Assembly (NCBI GenBank): GCA_963839815.1
Contig: CAWIWF010000006.1
Coordinates: 310,001-374,000, forward strand
DNA: 64,000 bases
Direction: 5' to 3'
Source of the DNA: JACVRM01 sp963839815
GTDB taxonomy: Bacteria; Actinomycetota; Thermoleophilia; Gaiellales; Gaiellaceae
The position numbers and the translations under genes were made by a program. The notes under the pieces are model-generated. The model worked only from the letters and a program-made list of their open reading frames with translations. It searched no databases and was not told the origin of the DNA. Position 1 is the first letter of the stretch. Each line of letters opens with the position of its first letter. This document shows, one piece after another, positions 42,024 through 49,662 of this stretch.

Positions 42024-42370
42024 TCCGACGCCTTCCCGAGCGCCTCGGCGACGCGCTCGACGAGCCAGTCGTGCCCGTGCTGGTCGGCGGACTCGGCGAG
42101 CCCAGGGCGCGCGACGAGGACATGGTCGCGACCGGCGGGGACGCGCTCCTCGAGCGAGCGCCAGGCTTCGCGCAGCCTGCGCTTGAGGCGGTTCCTGACG
42201 ACCGCGCCGCCCACCTTGCGCGGCACGGCGATGCCCACGCGGCCGGCGGCGTCCTGCTCGTCGGCGCGCTCGAACCAGTAGAGGACGAGCGACCGGGTCG
42301 AGACCGACCGGCCTTGCCGGTAGACGGCGTCGAAGTCGCGGGAGCGTGAGAGCCGGTGCCTGCGGTGCAC
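42020..42370 (-). CDS. rnpA: Ribonuclease P protein component
   Basis: Protein subunit of RNase P for tRNA 5' maturation, 116 aa. RLSRSRDFDAVYRQGRS opens the family domain. The RNR motif is present as VVRNRLKRRLREAWR near residue 58. GTG 42370 places the family start two residues in; the frame remains open upstream to the rpmH stop but shows no conservation. There is no evident Shine-Dalgarno. Confidence 0.94.
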   Translation of the reverse strand: MHRRHRLSRSRDFDAVYRQGRSVSTRSLVLYWFERADEQDAAGRVGIAVPRKVGGAVVRNRLKRRLREAWRSLEERVPAGRDHVLVARPGLAESADQHGHDWLVERVAEALGKASE

Positions 42371-42393
42371 GGGCGGGCGGGGGACGGTGGCGC

Positions 42394-42528
42394 TCAGGCC
42401 GACAGGCGCTTGCGGCCCCGCGCGCGGCGGCGCTTGAGGATGGCGCGGCCGGCACGCGTCGCCATGCGGGCGCGGAAGCCATGCTTCCGCTTCCGCCTGC
42501 GCACGTTGGGCTGATACGTCCGTTTCAT
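42394..42528 (-). CDS. rpmH: 50S ribosomal protein L34
   Basis: 44-aa basic ribosomal protein with the classic sequence MKRTYQPNVRRRKRKHGFR and RAGRAILKRRRARGRKRLSA. It is first of the minus-strand run rpmH-rnpA-yidD-yidC-jag-rsmG-parA-parB. A TAGACT box at 42574-42579 and a GGGTGCC hairpin (42550-42567) lie in its upstream region. Confidence 0.98.
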   Translation of the reverse strand: MKRTYQPNVRRRKRKHGFRARMATRAGRAILKRRRARGRKRLSA

Positions 42529-42794
42529 GGCCGGTAAACGAGAGGAAATGGGTGCCGGTCGGCACCCGCGGTGAGTCTAGCGAACGGGGCTCCGGCGCGG
42601 TTTTCCACAGGTGTCGAAAGGGCCGCAAACTCGGTGGAAACGCCGTCTCGGCGCGCAGCCTTTCCACAGGTGTTGAGAGAAGTGTGGACGGCGTGAAATC
42701 CCTGGAAATCGTGAGGTTTTGACCGCTCCCACTCCTTGTTGTGGCACCCCAGCAACGCTGCTATGCTCGCCGCTCGCTTCAGGGCCAAGGAGGC
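42529..42794. other. oriC: Probable oriC region, rpmH-dnaA spacer
   Basis: A 266-bp non-coding spacer between divergent rpmH and dnaA. DnaA-box-like sites are TTTTCCACA (42601-42609) and CTTTCCACA (42660-42668), both followed by GGTGT. Weaker reverse-oriented sites lie at about 42634 (GTGGAAAC) and 42683 (TGTGGACGG). A TATGCT box at 42761 may serve dnaA. Gene strand polarity switches here. The dnaA-dnaN spacer is an alternative or additional part of the origin. Confidence 0.65.
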
Positions 42795-44165
42795 ATGACC
42801 AGCCGCGTGGAACGAGCTCAAGAGCTGACAGCACACGGCCTCTGGCTCGAGGTCTCGCGCCGCCTCCAGGAATCCCTGAACGAGTCCACCTACCGAACCT
42901 GGTTCAGCGAGGTGGGCGGGGGCGAGCTCACCGACTCGACCCTCGTCCTGACCGTCCCGAACGACTTCACGCGCGAGTGGATCGAGGGACACTTCCTGCA
43001 CCTGATCGGGACCAGCGTGCGCGAGGCGACAGGCGCCGAGCTCGGCGTCGAGCTGGTCGTCGAGGACGAGCCGATCGCACCGGAGGCCCAGCCGAGCGAC
43101 CCTGCACGTCCTGCCCCTGCTCCCACCCGCGTGGTCGAGGGGATGAGCGCCAAGTACACGTTCGACTCGTTCGTGATCGGCTCCTCGAACCGCTTTGCGC
43201 ACGCTGCGGCGCTCGCCGTGGCCGAGGCGCCGGCCCAGGCCTACAACCCGCTCTTCATCTACGGCGGGACCGGGCTCGGCAAGACCCACCTCCTGCAGGC
43301 GGTCGGCCAGTACGTGGGCGAGCACACGGGCGAGCTGTCGGTTCGCTACGTGACGAGCGAGACGTTCATGAACGACTTCATCAACTCGCTGCGCGACAAG
43401 CGGATCGAGGGTTTCAAGCAGCGGTACCGCACCTACGACGTGCTCCTGATCGACGACATCCAGTTCCTGGAGCACAAGGAGCGGATCCAGGAGGAGTTCT
43501 TCCACACCTTCAACACGCTCTACGAGGCCGGGCGCCAGATCGTGATCTCGTCCGACCGGCCACCGCGCGAGCTCTCGACGCTCGAGCACCGGCTCCGGTC
43601 GCGCTTCGAGTGGGGGCTGATCACCGACATCCAGCCCCCAGACCTCGAGACACGCATCGCCATCCTGCGCAAGAAGGTCAAGACAGAGTCGATTCACATC
43701 CCCGACCCTCAGCTGCTGACCTTCATCGCCGGGCGCGTCTCCACCAACATCCGCGAGCTCGAGGGGGCGCTCACACGGGTGGTCGCCTTCTCCTCGCTCA
43801 CCGGCCGGCCGATGACGGCAGAGCTCGCGCAGGATGTGCTGCGTGACGTCTTCCCGGGCGGCGATGCCCCCGACGTCTCGATCGAGCGCATCCAGACGAC
43901 GGTGTCCGAGCGCTTCGGCATCTCGATGGACGAGCTCTGCGGCGACAAGCGCTCCCAGAACATCGTCTACCCGCGCCAGGTCGCCATGTACCTCTCACGC
44001 GAGCTGACCGACTCGTCCCTGCCGAAGATCGGCCGTGAGTTCGGCGGGCGCGACCACACCACCGTCATCCACGCGAACTCGAAGATCGCACGCCTGATTC
44101 GCGAGGACCGGTCTGTGTACAACCTCGTGCAAGAACTGACCGCGCGCATCAAGCAGGTGCGCTGA
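42795..44165 (+). CDS. dnaA: Chromosomal replication initiator DnaA
   Basis: Origin-binding AAA+ ATPase, 456 aa. Domain I (about 10-90) contains STYRTWFSEV. Domain III has Walker A GGTGLGKTHLLQ near residue 160 and Walker B VLLIDDIQFLEHKE. Domain IV has the DnaA-box reading motif FGGRDHTTVIHANSKI near residue 418. ATG 42795 is the conventional choice, but the AAGGAGG ends only one nt before it. The real start could be GTG 42807, or initiation may be leaderless-like. Confidence 0.98.
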   Translation: MTSRVERAQELTAHGLWLEVSRRLQESLNESTYRTWFSEVGGGELTDSTLVLTVPNDFTREWIEGHFLHLIGTSVREATGAELGVELVVEDEPIAPEAQPSDPARPAPAPTRVVEGMSAKYTFDSFVIGSSNRFAHAAALAVAEAPAQAYNPLFIYGGTGLGKTHLLQAVGQYVGEHTGELSVRYVTSETFMNDFINSLRDKRIEGFKQRYRTYDVLLIDDIQFLEHKERIQEEFFHTFNTLYEAGRQIVISSDRPPRELSTLEHRLRSRFEWGLITDIQPPDLETRIAILRKKVKTESIHIPDPQLLTFIAGRVSTNIRELEGALTRVVAFSSLTGRPMTAELAQDVLRDVFPGGDAPDVSIERIQTTVSERFGISMDELCGDKRSQNIVYPRQVAMYLSRELTDSSLPKIGREFGGRDHTTVIHANSKIARLIREDRSVYNLVQELTARIKQVR

Positions 44166-44329
44166 AACTGTGGACAGCCTCGTCACCTGCCCAGCCCCTG
44201 TCGAAAACGCGGCGTCGTCCCCAGCGAGCGTCCACATGCCGATCCCGTATCCCAGGCGGGCTGGAGGGTGTCTTCCCCGCTCTCCACACTCCCTAGGACT
44301 ACGATCATCTTCTTTTAACTGATCACTTC
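44166..44329. other. dnaA-dnaN spacer with DnaA-box-like sites
   Basis: A 164-bp spacer. Sites resembling DnaA boxes are CTGTGGACA at 44168, GTCCACATG at about 44230 and CTCCACACT near 44281. An AT-rich run (CATCTTCTTTTAACTGATCA) precedes dnaN at 44307-44326, with TACGAT at 44299-44304 as a possible -10 box. Many actinobacterial origins lie at this position. Confidence 0.5.
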
Positions 44330-45493
44330 ATGGACCTAGAGATGGAGACCGAGATGGAGACACCGGCAGAGGCCGCAGTAGGGGCGGGCGTCAAGCTGAC
44401 GTGCGAGCGCGACGAGCTCGTTCGCAGGCTCGCCGTCGTCTCGCGCGGGCTCTCGACGCGAACCACCGTGCAGATCCTCTCGGGGATCCTGCTCGAGGCC
44501 GAGGCCGGCAAGCTCATGCTCGCCGCGACGGACATGGAGCTGTCGCTGCGGTCGAGTTTCGAAGCCGACATCGCGTCGCCCGGCCGCGTCGTCGTCCCCG
44601 GCCGGCTGCTCGTGGACATCGCCCGGCTGCTGCCGGCCAGCGAGGTGTCGCTCTCGCACCGGCCGGAGGAGGGTGTGGTCGAGATCTCCTCGGGCAATGC
44701 GCACTACCGGCTGAACACCCTGAGCGCCGAAGATTTTCCGCGGCTGCCCGACCCTGGCGCCAGCACACTGCTCGCGGTCGACGCCGAGGCTGTCGTCTCC
44801 ACTGCGGCCCGGGTCGGGCGCTCCGCCTCCCGCGACGAGTCGCGGCCGGTTCTCACAGGCATCCTCGTCCGCTTCGAGAGCGGCAAGCTCGTCATGGCCG
44901 CCACCGACTCGTACCGGCTGGCGGTCAAGGAGACGCCGCTCGAGGGCGACGCCCCTGACCTGGAGGCGATCATCCCCGCCCGGGCGCTCGCCGAGGTGAC
45001 GCGGATCGCCGGAAGCGCCGACGGGCTCGAGCTCGGCGTCCACGAGAACCAGCTCGTCTTCTCGCTCCCCGACGCGGGTGTGCTGCTGACGACCCGCCGC
45101 ATCGACGGCCAGTTCCCCAACTACCAGCAGCTGCTGCCCGAGACGTTCGAGCATGAGCTGACGCTGCCGCGAGAGGAGTTGCTCGAGATCGTCAGGCGCG
45201 TCGCAGTCGTCTCGCAGCGCAACTCGCCGCTCCGGCTCAGGTTCGCGGAGGGCGAGCTCACCGTCTCGGCGCGCACACAGGACGTCGGCGAGGCGAGCGA
45301 GGCGATGCCGATCGGCTTCAGCGGCGAGGCGCTCGAGATCGGCTTCAACCCGGACTTTCTCCGCGAGGGCATCGAGTCCGTCGCCGGCGACGACATCATC
45401 CTCAAGCTGATCAGCCCGCTTCGCCCCGGCCTGCTCCAGGCGCCCGACGAGGACTACTGGTACCTGATCATGCCGATCAGGCTTGCCAACTAG
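44330..45493 (+). CDS. dnaN: DNA polymerase III beta sliding clamp
   Basis: Ring-shaped processivity clamp, 387 aa, three repeated clamp domains. VSRGLSTRTTVQILSGILLEA, the second-domain TGILVRFESGKLVMAATDSYRLA, and the C-terminal YWYLIMPIRLAN are typical. An acidic N-terminal extension of about 20 residues precedes the usual start, so an internal start remains possible. No Shine-Dalgarno is clear before ATG 44330. Confidence 0.97.
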   Translation: MDLEMETEMETPAEAAVGAGVKLTCERDELVRRLAVVSRGLSTRTTVQILSGILLEAEAGKLMLAATDMELSLRSSFEADIASPGRVVVPGRLLVDIARLLPASEVSLSHRPEEGVVEISSGNAHYRLNTLSAEDFPRLPDPGASTLLAVDAEAVVSTAARVGRSASRDESRPVLTGILVRFESGKLVMAATDSYRLAVKETPLEGDAPDLEAIIPARALAEVTRIAGSADGLELGVHENQLVFSLPDAGVLLTTRRIDGQFPNYQQLLPETFEHELTLPREELLEIVRRVAVVSQRNSPLRLRFAEGELTVSARTQDVGEASEAMPIGFSGEALEIGFNPDFLREGIESVAGDDIILKLISPLRPGLLQAPDEDYWYLIMPIRLAN

Positions 45494-45522
45494 CCGCTCG
45501 CCCGTCGCCTTCGGCTCCGGGT

Positions 45523-45629
45523 GCTCGCTTCATGGGGGAAACCCGGTTTCCCCCATGGGCCCCCTCGTCGGTCAGACGCGACTGCGCGCGACGTGGCTGC
45601 GGCCGGCAGAGCCGGCCTTCGCCGATGAG
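45523..45629 (+). repeat. Dispersed palindrome-headed intergenic repeat (copy A)
   Basis: GCTCGCT leads into a perfect 27-bp palindrome (45531-45557, 13-bp arms CATGGGGGAAACC). GGCCCCCTCG, the core GGTCAGACGCG and a 7-bp GGCCGGC-aga-GCCGGCC hairpin (45601-45617) follow. It lies between dnaN and recF. It matches copies at 32631-32737 (inverted) and 62700-62808. Confidence 0.8.
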
Positions 45630-45683
45630 AGCCACGAACGCTTCGCAGCAGGGTCCGCCACGGACGGCTCACACCGTGCAGCC

Positions 45684-46751
45684 GTGATCGTCGAATCGCT
45701 CACGCTGCGCGACTACCGGTCGTACGCGCGGCTCGAGTTGCCGCTCGCTCGGGGGATCGTGCTCGTGGTCGGCCCCAACGGGGCCGGGAAGACGAATCTG
45801 CTGGAGGCGCTGCACGTGGGCACGCAGGGTTTCTCCCCACGCACACGCGTCGACGGCCAGCTGATCCGGTTCGGAGCCGACGCCGGCCGCGTGATCGTCG
45901 CCGGGAAGGACGAGGGGGCGCAGCTCGAGGTCGAGGTCACGCTGGCGCGGCGCGAGGGGAAGCGGGTTCGGCTCAACGGCGCCGCGCTGGCGAGCGCCGA
46001 CGCCCTGCGCGCGCGGCTGACGACCCTCGTCTTCACCCCCGACCGCCTGGCCGTCGTCAAGGGCGGGCCGGCCGTCAGGCGCGCCTACTTCGACCGCTCG
46101 CTCGGACGGCTGCTGCCCACACGCGGAGCGCTCCCGTCGCGCTACGGGGCTGCGCTCTCCCATCGCAACGCAGCCCTGCGACGAGCCGGCGCCGGGCATG
46201 GCCCGGTGGACGCGATCAGGCCCTGGACGGAACAGGTCGCCTCCCTCGGTGCCGAGCTGGTCGAGGCCCGAGCGGCCGCTGTCGCCGAGATCGCCCCGGT
46301 CTTCGCCGCGACGGCCGGCGAGCTCGGCCTCTCGGGCGCCCGGGTGCGCTACGACGCGACACCGCCGACCGAGGACGGGCTCGAGGCACAGCTCGCCCGT
46401 GACCTCGAGCGCGGCTGGACCGGCACCGGGCCGCATCTGGACGACATTGCGCTCGCGGCCGGCGACCGCGACCTGCGGCTCTACGGCTCGCAGGGAGAGC
46501 AGCGCCTGACCGTACTCTCCCTGCTCCTCGCCGAGGCCGCCCTGTTGACGGACCGCGGCCGCCCGCCCCTGCTGCTCCTGGACGACGTCCTCTCCGAGCT
46601 CGACACCACGCGTCGCGCTGCGCTCGCCGCTCGCGTTGCCGCGGGCGGCCAGACCGTGATCACCGCCACCGCGGAAGCGGCGCTGCCGGCGACGGCCAAC
46701 CAGGTCGTGGACGTCGAGCCCGGCGGGGCGCGGTCGCGGGGGCCGGCGTGA
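45684..46751 (+). CDS. recF: DNA replication and repair protein RecF
   Basis: SMC-like ATPase that loads RecA at gaps, 355 aa. ESLTLRDYRSY opens the family, Walker A is GPNGAGKTNLLEAL near residue 30. The C-terminal signature SQGEQRLTVLSLLLAEAALL and Walker B LLLLDDVLSELD follow. GTG 45684 was chosen because upstream sequence is the repeat element, not RecF. The stop overlaps dciA as GTGA. Confidence 0.96.
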   Translation: MIVESLTLRDYRSYARLELPLARGIVLVVGPNGAGKTNLLEALHVGTQGFSPRTRVDGQLIRFGADAGRVIVAGKDEGAQLEVEVTLARREGKRVRLNGAALASADALRARLTTLVFTPDRLAVVKGGPAVRRAYFDRSLGRLLPTRGALPSRYGAALSHRNAALRRAGAGHGPVDAIRPWTEQVASLGAELVEARAAAVAEIAPVFAATAGELGLSGARVRYDATPPTEDGLEAQLARDLERGWTGTGPHLDDIALAAGDRDLRLYGSQGEQRLTVLSLLLAEAALLTDRGRPPLLLLDDVLSELDTTRRAALAARVAAGGQTVITATAEAALPATANQVVDVEPGGARSRGPA

Positions 46752-47221
46752 GCGGTCTCGGCCGGATCGGCGACGAGGTCGGCCGCGAGCTCGGACGCTT
46801 CCCCGCCGCCGCCGACATGGCTGCGATCGTCGCCGCCTGGCCGGCCGCCGTTGGCTCCGCCGTGGCGCGGAACGCCTGGCCTGCGCGCCTCTCTCGCGAC
46901 GGCACGCTGCACGTCGCCACTAGCTCCTCGGCCTGGGCGTTCGAGCTGACCCAACTCGCCGGCGACGTGCTCGCGCGCCTGCGCGAGGCACTGCCACCCG
47001 AGCACGTGCCGGCGTCGCTTCGCCTCGCTCCCGGCCGGCTGCCCGAACCCGTCGCCGACCCCGCCGACCAGACGTCCGAGCCGCCCCCGGCGCCCGACCC
47101 GGAGACGCTCGCCGAGGCCGAGCGGCTCGCCGCCGAGGTTGGGGACGAATCGTTACGATCTCTCATCGCCCGGGCGGCTGCGGCAAGCCTTTCGCGGGCC
47201 TCATCCGACCGCCCCGTCTGA
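46748..47221 (+). CDS. dciA: DUF721/DciA-like helicase-associated protein
   Basis: A 157-aa protein with an N-terminal KH-like DUF721 domain (WPAAVGSAVARNAWPARLSRDGTLHV). DciA proteins load the replicative helicase in bacteria without DnaC-type loaders. A Pro-rich linker and a C-terminal helix (PETLAEAERLAAEV) follow. Position between recF and gyrB is the standard actinobacterial one. Confidence 0.88.
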   Translation: MSGLGRIGDEVGRELGRFPAAADMAAIVAAWPAAVGSAVARNAWPARLSRDGTLHVATSSSAWAFELTQLAGDVLARLREALPPEHVPASLRLAPGRLPEPVADPADQTSEPPPAPDPETLAEAERLAAEVGDESLRSLIARAAAASLSRASSDRPV

Positions 47222-47267
47222 TAGACTGAAGCAGGCCTGCAAATGGGGCATATGCAGGCATTTTTTA
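47219..47267 (+). promoter_or_regulatory. gyrB extended -10 promoter and hairpin leader
   Basis: TGATAGACT (an extended -10; TAGACT at 47222-47227) would start transcription near 47234. The resulting leader of about 34 nt is nearly all hairpin: GCCTGCA (47235-47241) pairs with TGCAGGC (47253-47259), followed by ATTTTTTA and the gyrB ATG. GCAGGCCTGC (47231-47240) is itself a palindrome that would compete. The hairpin's 3' arm covers the only weak Shine-Dalgarno (GCAGG). Confidence 0.6.
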
Positions 47268-49652
47268 ATGGCTGAAGCACAGTACACCGCCAAGGACATC
47301 ACCGTCCTCGAGGGGCTCGAGCCTGTCCGCCTGCGCCCCGGCATGTACATCGGCACGACCGGTTCCCGCGGCCTCCATCACCTGATCTACGAGGTCGTCG
47401 ACAACGCCGTCGACGAGGCGCTCGCCGGCCGCAACGACCTGGTCGAGGTAACGCTCCACCCGGACAGCTCAGTGACCGTCCGGGACGCGGGCCGCGGCAT
47501 CCCGGTGGACGACATTCCCGAGCAGGGGATGTCGGCGCTGACGGTCGTCCTGACCAAGCTGCACGCCGGCGGCAAGTTCGGCGGCGAGGGATACAAGGTG
47601 TCCGGCGGACTGCACGGCGTCGGCGTCTCGGTCGTCAACGCGCTCTCCGAGTACCTGATCGCCGAGGTCCACCGCGACAAGAAGGTCTATCGCCAGGAGT
47701 TCGCGCGCGGCGAGCCCACGACCGAGCTCATGACGACCGGCGTCGCGACCGACACCGGGACGACGATCTCCTTCCTGCCCGACGCCGAGATCTTCGAGGA
47801 GATCGAGTGGTCGCGTGACACGCTCGTCCAGCGACTCCGCGAGACCGCGTTCCTGACCAAGGGGTTGCGCATCGCGCTCGTCGACGAGCGCGAGGGCGAG
47901 CATCGCGACGAGTTCTACGCCGAGGGCGGCATCCGCGACTTCGTCGCCTACGTCAACGACGCCAAGGACCCAGTGCACAAGCACATCGTCTACTTCGAGG
48001 GCGCGAGCGACGACGGCGCCGTCGAGGTCGCCATGCAGTGGAACGGGTCCTACGTCGAGTCGGTCTTCTCGTTCGCGAACAACATCAACACGCACGAGGG
48101 CGGCGCCCACCTGACCGGCTTCAAGAGCGCGCTCACGGCCACGCTCAACCGCTTCGCGCGCGACAAGGGGTTGCTCAAGGAGAAGGAGGACAACCTCGAG
48201 GGCGAGGACGTCCGCGAGGGGCTCGCAGCGATCATCTCGGTGAAGCTGCGCGAGCCCCAGTTCGAGGGGCAGACGAAGACGAAGCTCGGCAACCCGTGGG
48301 TGGAGGGGCTGGTCAAGCAGACCGTCAACGCCCGGCTGGCCGAGTTCCTCGAGGAGAACCCGCAGGACGCCAAGCAGATCATCGCGAAGGCCGTGGCGGC
48401 GCGAAACGCGCGCCAGGCAGCGCGCAAGGCCCGCGAGCTGACCCGGCGCAAGTCAGCCCTCGACGGCGCCTCGCTGCCCGGCAAGCTCGCCGACTGCGAG
48501 CTCTCGGACCCCGAGTCCGCCGAGCTCTTCCTGGTCGAGGGCTCCTCCGCCGGCGGCTCCGCCGTCGACGCGCGCAACCGGCTCTTCCAGGCGATCCTGC
48601 CGCTGCGCGGCAAGGTGATCAACGCCGAGAAGAACCGGATCAACAAGGTGCTCTCCAACACCGAGATCCAGGCGATGATCACCGCGATCGGCACCAGCAT
48701 CGCGGACGAGTTCGACATCTCGCGGCTCCGCTACCACCGGATCATCGTCATGACCGACGCCGACGTCGACGGCTCGCACATCCGCACGCTGATCCTCACG
48801 TTCCTCTACCGGCAGATGCCCGAGCTCGTCGAGCGCGGCCACGTCTACATCGCCGTGCCGCCGCTCTATCGGGTGAAGATCGGCAATCAGGAGCTGTACA
48901 TCGAGAAGGAGTCCCAGTTCGAGGACCTGCTCTCGCGCGAGCGGATCAAGGACATCGACGTCACCGACCGCACCGGCGACGTCCAGAAGCTGACCGAGGC
49001 GCGGTACGGCCGCCTGCTGAAGTCGCTGCACGAGTTCGACGGCTGGGCCTCTCGCCTGCGCGCGGACTTCGGCACCGCGCCGGCGAACTTCGTCATCGCC
49101 CACCGGCTCGTCGAGACGGACGCCGAGACGCTCGGTGACCTCGAGGGCGCGCTCGGCTCGCTGGAGGGCAACGGGCACGAGATCTCGCTGATCGAGCAGG
49201 GACCGGAGGGCGCGCGGCTCAAGGTGGTCGAGCGCGAGTCGAGCGCTGCGACCCACGTGGTCGTGCCCGCCGAGCTCCTCGCCTCACCCGTGTACGCCAA
49301 TCTGCGCAAGGCGTACCGCCGCCTGCTCGAGATCGTCGGCTCGCCGCCGTTCGACCTCGCGCTCGGCAAGAAGACGCGGCACGCCGAGACGTACGAGCAG
49401 CTTCGCGCGGAGGCGATCGACCTGGCCAAGGACGGCATCAAGGTCGACCGCTTCAAGGGTCTCGGCGAGATGGATCCCGAGGAGCTCGCCAACACGACCA
49501 TGGACCCGGCCAAGCGGGTGCTGATGCGCGTGGACGTCGAGGACGCCGCCGCCGCCGACCGCCTCTTCTCGATGCTGATGGGCGACCAGGTCGAGCCGCG
49601 TCGCCTCTTCATCGAGGAGAACGCCAAGGACGTCCGCTTCCTGGACGTGTGA
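47268..49652 (+). CDS. gyrB: DNA gyrase subunit B
   Basis: ATPase subunit of gyrase, 794 aa. The GHKL ATP site has EVVDNAVDEALAG, VRDAGRGIPV and KVSGGLHGVGVSVVNAL. The TOPRIM domain has LFLVEGSSAGGSA, PLRGKVINAEK and TDADVDGSHIRTL, then the C-terminal KGLGEMDPEEL. An insertion of about 160 residues after TOPRIM (from QELYIEKESQFEDLL) resembles the long enterobacterial form. The usual EGDSA reads EGSSA (Ser426). ATG 47268 follows the T-run of the hairpin leader. Confidence 0.98.
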   Translation: MAEAQYTAKDITVLEGLEPVRLRPGMYIGTTGSRGLHHLIYEVVDNAVDEALAGRNDLVEVTLHPDSSVTVRDAGRGIPVDDIPEQGMSALTVVLTKLHAGGKFGGEGYKVSGGLHGVGVSVVNALSEYLIAEVHRDKKVYRQEFARGEPTTELMTTGVATDTGTTISFLPDAEIFEEIEWSRDTLVQRLRETAFLTKGLRIALVDEREGEHRDEFYAEGGIRDFVAYVNDAKDPVHKHIVYFEGASDDGAVEVAMQWNGSYVESVFSFANNINTHEGGAHLTGFKSALTATLNRFARDKGLLKEKEDNLEGEDVREGLAAIISVKLREPQFEGQTKTKLGNPWVEGLVKQTVNARLAEFLEENPQDAKQIIAKAVAARNARQAARKARELTRRKSALDGASLPGKLADCELSDPESAELFLVEGSSAGGSAVDARNRLFQAILPLRGKVINAEKNRINKVLSNTEIQAMITAIGTSIADEFDISRLRYHRIIVMTDADVDGSHIRTLILTFLYRQMPELVERGHVYIAVPPLYRVKIGNQELYIEKESQFEDLLSRERIKDIDVTDRTGDVQKLTEARYGRLLKSLHEFDGWASRLRADFGTAPANFVIAHRLVETDAETLGDLEGALGSLEGNGHEISLIEQGPEGARLKVVERESSAATHVVVPAELLASPVYANLRKAYRRLLEIVGSPPFDLALGKKTRHAETYEQLRAEAIDLAKDGIKVDRFKGLGEMDPEELANTTMDPAKRVLMRVDVEDAAAADRLFSMLMGDQVEPRRLFIEENAKDVRFLDV

Positions 49653-49662
49653 GGCCGCGGCG

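Noticed and set aside
47139..47267. Longer gyrB starting inside dciA
   Set aside because: The 43 extra codons read through the hairpin leader and match nothing in GyrB; the family N-terminus begins right after ATG 47268.
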